From assembly GCA_016783225.1 (NCBI GenBank), contig JADHWZ010000095.1:1-8420 (forward strand): 8,420 nt of DNA, written 5' to 3'. Made by a program: the position numbers and the translations under genes. The notes under the pieces were generated by a model that saw only the letters and a program-made list of their open reading frames with translations, was not told the origin of the DNA and searched no databases. Positions 4,927 to 8,420 of the stretch are shown piece after piece. Position 1 is the stretch's first letter. Every line of letters starts with the position of its first letter. The DNA is from Dehalococcoidia bacterium (GTDB lineage Bacteria; Chloroflexota; Dehalococcoidia; GIF9; UBA5620).

Positions 4927-5628
4927 ATGTCGTCAGAAGAGGCGCGAAGTACCTCAGCCAGCAAGGCTGAAGATGACGCCAGGGCGATTGAGCACCTCAA
5001 GCAGGCCATAGCCAGTGGCACGCACTGGTACCTGGCTCTGCTCGAGGCTATCAAGCTGTGGAGCAGTGCCGAGGAGGACTACAACGGCCGCCATTACCGT
5101 TACCTGATCGAGGGGGAGGCTTTCGACTGGCTGTTGCTGGCAGAGCGTCTGTGCCAGGAAATAGGCGACGGCATCCCGGAAAACGAGCGAGTCGACCTGC
5201 TCTTCTTCGACCGGCCGCCCTTGGAACTGAGCAAGGAGAGATTCAAGAAGCTAATCGGCCCGGCCAAGTATCGCGCATACCTCAACTATCTTTACGGTAT
5301 TCTGGTGGAGGAGGCTTTGATTTCGGCTGTGGTCGAGGAGATTCGCAAAGAACGGAGGTCTTTAGGCTCGAACAAACACGCCGATGACCTTGATAAGGCC
5401 TACCGTCGTATCTATAGGGCGAGCCAGCAAGCCCTTCTGGATAGCTTCAGAAAGGAAAAGCACTATACAAAGCGCAAATCTGCGAGTCTGACCGAGCTCA
5501 AGGAATTCACCTACTGGCTATTCAAATACCGACTGCAAACCTGTGACAAGACCCGGGTGGCCAGCGATACCAAGAAAGCCCTGATGCAAATGCATCAGAA
5601 CCTGGCGAAGAAGACAACTGTCAGTTGA
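4927..5628 (+). CDS. Hypothetical protein, all-alpha, function unknown
   Basis: I do not recognise a family for this 233-residue protein. It is soluble, without signal peptide, membrane segment or cysteine cluster. The first 18 residues are Ser/Ala/Glu-rich and probably disordered. From about 20 to 230 it should be helical with aromatic-rich helices: GTHWYLALLEAIKLW (31-45), then a strongly hydrophobic GEAFDWLLLAERLCQEIG (63-80), KYRAYLNYLYGILVEEA (114-130) and a very basic last third (KHYTKRKSAS, KEFTYWLFKYRLQ). The basic end could bind nucleic acid, which is only inference. Initiation is from ATG 4927, with GAGAGG at 4910-4915 (11 nt upstream) and the previous stop 2 nt before. Codon use matches the neighbouring housekeeping genes, so it looks like a resident gene. 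Its last 8 bp overlap the end of valS on the other strand. Confidence 0.85.
   Translation: MSSEEARSTSASKAEDDARAIEHLKQAIASGTHWYLALLEAIKLWSSAEEDYNGRHYRYLIEGEAFDWLLLAERLCQEIGDGIPENERVDLLFFDRPPLELSKERFKKLIGPAKYRAYLNYLYGILVEEALISAVVEEIRKERRSLGSNKHADDLDKAYRRIYRASQQALLDSFRKEKHYTKRKSASLTELKEFTYWLFKYRLQTCDKTRVASDTKKALMQMHQNLAKKTTVS
5581..5598. other. Perfect hairpin near the convergent gene ends
   Basis: CTGATGC (5581-5587), loop AAAT, GCATCAG (5592-5598) is a perfect 7-bp stem. It lies within the last codons of the unknown gene and 23 bp beyond the valS stop. As the two genes converge with no intergenic space, it could act as a bidirectional end signal or stability element. For the - strand transcript it is followed by GGCTTTCTTGG, a poor U tract; for the + strand there is none. 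It may simply reflect the coding sequence LMQMHQ. Confidence 0.3.
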
Positions 5629-8284
5629 GCTGAGCCAGCTCCTGCCTAAGCCTCGTCAACTTATCCTTGCAGGATTGAAGCTTGCCGCGCTCTTTCTCTA
5701 CTACCGCCGTCGGCGCCCTGGACAGGAAAGCAGCGTCTTTCAATCTCTCTTCCAGCCGGGCGATTTCCCCCTGATTGGCGCTGATTTCTCTCTCCAAACG
5801 CTGGCTCTCAGCAGCCACGTCAACCATGCCTGCCCAGGGCAGGACAACCTCGGCTTCCTTCAACACCAAAACCAGGGCTTTCTCCCCCTTTGCCTCCCTT
5901 TGGTTCCGGCCTAAAACTGCCAGAGGCCGAGCCTTGGCCAGGATTTCTATCGCCACGGACTGCGTAGCTATGGCTGAGCAGAGATCATCTGCATAGATAC
6001 GAGCTTCAATCCACCTGGTTGGGGGCACTTTGTGCTCAGCCCGAGCATTGCGAATGCAACGGATGATTTCTATGACTGAGTCCATCACCTGCCCAGCCTC
6101 AGGATCCGTCATCTTGTCATCGGCAACTGGATAAGGCGCAATCATGATGGAGGGCGAATCCTGGCTTCCTTCAGGCAAGCGCTGCTTCAAGCCTTGCCAC
6201 AGCTCCTCGGTGATGAACGGCATGAAGGGGTGGAGAAGGCGGAGGGTGGTTTCCAGGACAACAGCCAGGACAGGCAAAGGCGAAGCGTCCGGCTGAGACA
6301 GACGGATTTTGGCCATCTCAATGTACCAGTCACAGAACTCCCCCCAGAAGAAGTCATGGATTTGCCGCTCAGCCTCCCCAAACTGGTAATCGCACATCAA
6401 CCTGTCAACAGTCGTAGCAAGGCGACTGAGCCGACTCAGAATCCATCGGTCCTCTAACGCCTCTGGGTGCTCTGCCGTCAGCTTTGCCAGCGCCTGTCCT
6501 TCCATCGGCGTGGCCTCGAGGCTTCCAAAGACAAATCGGGCAGAATTCCACAGCTTGTTGGCAAAGTTGCGTCCAGCCTCCAGTCTATGCCGGCCGAGAT
6601 TAACATCGTTCCCCGGAGAAGTCCCGGTAGTCACGGCAAAGCGGAGGGCGTCGGTACCATATTCATCTATGGCGCCGGTGGGACTCAGAACATTCCCCCG
6701 CATCTTGCTCATCTTATCGCCTCTTTCGTCCCGAACCAGCCCGTGCAGATAGACCGTGCGGAACGGGATGTCACCCGCGTCTTCCAAGCCCATCATGATC
6801 ATCCTGGCAACCCAGAAGAACAATATGTCATAGCCCGTTTCCATAACCGAGGTTGGGTAGAAATACTTCAGGTCATCCGTATCCTCGGGCCAGCCTAAAG
6901 TCGAGTGCGGCCACAATGCCGAGCTAAACCAGGTATCGAGCACGTCAGGGTCTTGAACGATGTCATTCGAGCCGCAGTGGCTGCAGGCTAAAGGCTGATC
7001 AGTAGACACCGTCAGCTCGTCACACTTGCTGCAATACCAGACTGGAATTCGATGGCCCCACCACAACTGGCGGCTGATGCACCAATCGCGGATATTCTCC
7101 ATCCAGTTAACATACACCTTGGTAAACCGCTCTGGGATTATGGTGATACGGCCTTCGTCAACAGCCTTGATTGCCGCCGCAGCTAGTGGCGCCACTCTAA
7201 CAAACCACTGTTGGCTGGCCTCGGGCTCAATCATCGTCTGGCAACGGTCACAGTGCCCCACGGAGTGAGAATGCGGCTCGATCTTCTCCAGCAGGCCAGC
7301 TTTCTCGAAGTCAGCTATTACCTTCTCCCGACAGGCGAAGCGGTCAAGCCCGGCATAGGGACCAGCCTCTTGGTTCATGGTGGCGTCCGGGTTCAGTATA
7401 TTCACCAGCGCCAGGCCCTGTCGTTCCGATATTTCGAAGTCCACCGGGTCATGCGCTGGAGTAATCTTAACCGCACCAGTGCCAAATGTGAGGTCAACAG
7501 CGCTGTCGGTGATGACAGGAATCACCCTTCCAATGACTGGAAGGATAACCTTCTTGCCTGTCAAGCCCCTGAAGCGCCCATCCTCAGGATTCACCGCCAC
7601 GGCTGTGTCCCCGAGGTAGGTCTCCGGCCGAGTGGTAGCTACGGTAACAAATCCATCGCCATCGGCCAGTGGGTACCGAAGATAATAGAGATTGCCTGTT
7701 ACATCCTTGTGCTGGACCTCCAAGTCCGAAAGGGCAGTCTGACAGCGAGGGCACCAGTTGATAATGCGTTCTCCACGATAAATCAGTCCCTTGTCGTACA
7801 GGCGAACGAAAGCAGTGCGTACCGCCAGAGCTGGTCCATCGTCCAGAGTGAAGCGCTCCCGAGTCCAGTCGCAGGAAGCTCCCAACCTCTGGTGCTGATA
7901 GGTAATTGACTGCCGGGACTGGTTTACCCACTCCCACACGCGGTCAATGAACTTCTCTCTGCCCAACACATGTCGGTCCGCTCCTTCTTTGGCCAGCTTC
8001 TGCTCCACCACCACTTGAGTGGCAATGCCAGCATGGTCGACTCCAGGCAACCACAGGGTAGGCTCGCCCTTCATCCGATGCCACCTGGTCATGACGTCCT
8101 CCACCGTTGCCGTCAGAGCATGTCCCAAATGAAGCTCGCCGGTCACATTAGGCGGCGGCATAATAATGACGAAAGGTTTCTTGTTATGGTCTATCTTGGG
8201 GGTGAAATAGCCCTGCTCCATCCAGAAGCGATACCACTTCTGCTCAACTTCACCCGGCTCGTAAGCCTTTGGAATTTCAGGCAT
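5621..8284 (-). CDS. valS: Valine--tRNA ligase
   Basis: Class I aminoacyl-tRNA synthetase that activates valine and charges tRNA-Val in the cytosol. It is complete at 887 residues, normal for bacteria. Visible landmarks: start MPEIPKAYEPGEVEQKWYRF; PPPNVTG (43-49) and HLGH (52-55), the HIGH signature; CxxC pairs at 178/181, 345/348, 418/421 and 434/437, suggesting zinc knuckles; editing domain with TTRPETYLGDTAVAVNP (218-234) and HDPVDFE (278-284), which removes mischarged threonine; WWGHRIPVWYC (408-418); DVLDTWFSSALWP (447-459); KMSKM (524-528) in place of the common KMSKS; anticodon-binding helices from about 600; and a coiled-coil arm from about 820 (ESQRLEREI, ARLEERLKD, KDKLTRLRQELAQLN) as in ValS. 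ATG at 8284 has GGGGGAAG on its strand (8293-8300), 8 nt upstream. The end overlaps the convergent gene by 8 bp. Confidence 0.98.
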   Translation of the reverse strand: MPEIPKAYEPGEVEQKWYRFWMEQGYFTPKIDHNKKPFVIIMPPPNVTGELHLGHALTATVEDVMTRWHRMKGEPTLWLPGVDHAGIATQVVVEQKLAKEGADRHVLGREKFIDRVWEWVNQSRQSITYQHQRLGASCDWTRERFTLDDGPALAVRTAFVRLYDKGLIYRGERIINWCPRCQTALSDLEVQHKDVTGNLYYLRYPLADGDGFVTVATTRPETYLGDTAVAVNPEDGRFRGLTGKKVILPVIGRVIPVITDSAVDLTFGTGAVKITPAHDPVDFEISERQGLALVNILNPDATMNQEAGPYAGLDRFACREKVIADFEKAGLLEKIEPHSHSVGHCDRCQTMIEPEASQQWFVRVAPLAAAAIKAVDEGRITIIPERFTKVYVNWMENIRDWCISRQLWWGHRIPVWYCSKCDELTVSTDQPLACSHCGSNDIVQDPDVLDTWFSSALWPHSTLGWPEDTDDLKYFYPTSVMETGYDILFFWVARMIMMGLEDAGDIPFRTVYLHGLVRDERGDKMSKMRGNVLSPTGAIDEYGTDALRFAVTTGTSPGNDVNLGRHRLEAGRNFANKLWNSARFVFGSLEATPMEGQALAKLTAEHPEALEDRWILSRLSRLATTVDRLMCDYQFGEAERQIHDFFWGEFCDWYIEMAKIRLSQPDASPLPVLAVVLETTLRLLHPFMPFITEELWQGLKQRLPEGSQDSPSIMIAPYPVADDKMTDPEAGQVMDSVIEIIRCIRNARAEHKVPPTRWIEARIYADDLCSAIATQSVAIEILAKARPLAVLGRNQREAKGEKALVLVLKEAEVVLPWAGMVDVAAESQRLEREISANQGEIARLEERLKDAAFLSRAPTAVVEKERGKLQSCKDKLTRLRQELAQLN

Positions 8285-8338
8285 AAGTCATACTTCCCCC
8301 ATGTTCTAACTTGGATGAACGGCTATTAGATAAGTCAT
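8283..8338. repeat. 9-bp direct repeat ATAAGTCAT flanking the valS leader
   Basis: ATAAGTCAT occurs at 8283-8291 and again at 8330-8338, 47 bp apart; the first copy covers the valS start codon. It could be an insertion footprint or chance. Confidence 0.2.
8293..8300 (-). promoter_or_regulatory. Ribosome binding site of valS
   Basis: Read on the - strand this is GGGGGAAG, ending 8 nt before the ATG at 8284-8282. Another ATG (8290-8288) lies between the two but is out of frame with valS. No T-box-like leader or clear -35/-10 pair can be seen in the 58 bp between valS and the inverted repeat at 8343. Confidence 0.55.
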
Positions 8339-8342
8339 TCTC

Positions 8343-8412
8343 TGTCATTCTGAGCCCTACGGGCGAAGAATCTCTATCCTTCTTCAGACTCTTCGCTCCG
8401 CTCAGAGTGACA
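8343..8412. repeat. Long imperfect inverted repeat (MITE-like) upstream of valS
   Basis: The outer arms TGTCATTCTGAGC (8343-8355) and GCTCAGAGTGACA (8400-8412) are complementary at 12 of 13 positions. The inner arms GCGAAGAATCT (8363-8373) and AGACTCTTCGC (8386-8396) match at 10 of 11, with loop CTATCCTTCTTC. The whole would fold into a 70-nt hairpin with an asymmetric internal loop (7 nt against 3). GTCATTCT is also repeated in tandem at 8334-8341 and 8344-8351. The sequence type resembles dispersed 'GTCATTCTGAG' repeats I associate with Chloroflexota and some other genomes. It has no coding potential. It may continue past the window edge. Position upstream of valS means it could influence that transcript. 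Confidence 0.7.
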
Positions 8413-8420
8413 ATTCACTA

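Noticed and set aside
6467..6898. Open frame of 143 codons opposite valS
   Set aside because: Shadow of valS with no ribosome binding site or recognisable motif.
7211..7909. Open frame of 232 codons opposite valS
   Set aside because: It lies wholly inside valS on the other strand, and the valS frame carries every family motif; this is a codon-bias shadow.
8301..8420. T-box or other riboswitch leader for valS
   Set aside because: Less than 140 bp is visible, no T-box core motif or specifier hairpin can be seen, and the structure present is better explained by the inverted repeat.

Overview
This window comes from a bacterial chromosome with moderately high GC. My best guess at the source is an uncultured Chloroflexota, perhaps Dehalococcoidia. 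I base this on gene styles (a compact SecA with a CxCx8CC zinc tail, a bacterial PolX, a short single ValS), on frequent AGA/AGG and ATA codons, and on a terminal repeat of the 'GTCATTCTGAG...CGAAGAATCT' kind that I associate with such genomes. The assignment is inference, with no marker-gene placement behind it.

Layout: (1) 1-511, 3' end of secA (+), ending in the zinc-binding SEC-C tail. (2) 512-2392, an accessory stretch between housekeeping genes. It holds a palindromic repeat (590-638), a near-consensus sigma70 promoter (646-674), a two-gene toxin-antitoxin operon with an HTH antitoxin and a VapC PIN toxin (714-1478), a second near-identical copy of the secA zinc tail in a frame with no start codon (1474-1578), an unrecognised AT-rich membrane protein (1571-2056), and about 336 bp of poorly coding sequence with small coding-like fragments. 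(3) 2393-5628, a tight + strand cluster: PolX-PHP DNA polymerase/nuclease, a metallo-beta-lactamase-fold hydrolase that lacks the usual last metal-binding His, and a conserved-looking all-alpha protein of unknown function. (4) 5621-8284, complete valS on the - strand, meeting the unknown gene tail to tail with an 8-bp overlap of the two ends. (5) 8285-8420, the valS leader and a long imperfect inverted repeat.

The housekeeping genes have separate jobs: protein export (SecA), DNA repair synthesis (PolX) and tRNA-Val charging (ValS). PolX, the MBL protein and the unknown gene are spaced so tightly (3 and 2 nt between genes) that co-transcription is likely. The stretch between secA and polX looks like an insertion hotspot. 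Its most notable signal is the 51-bp direct repeat (47/51 identical) of the secA 3' end lying on both sides of the vapBC operon, which resembles an integration or duplication scar that leaves an intact secA tail on the left and an unstarted copy on the right. Nothing here is a clear large new system. The SEC-C duplication around the toxin-antitoxin operon and the unassigned genes are the parts worth following up.
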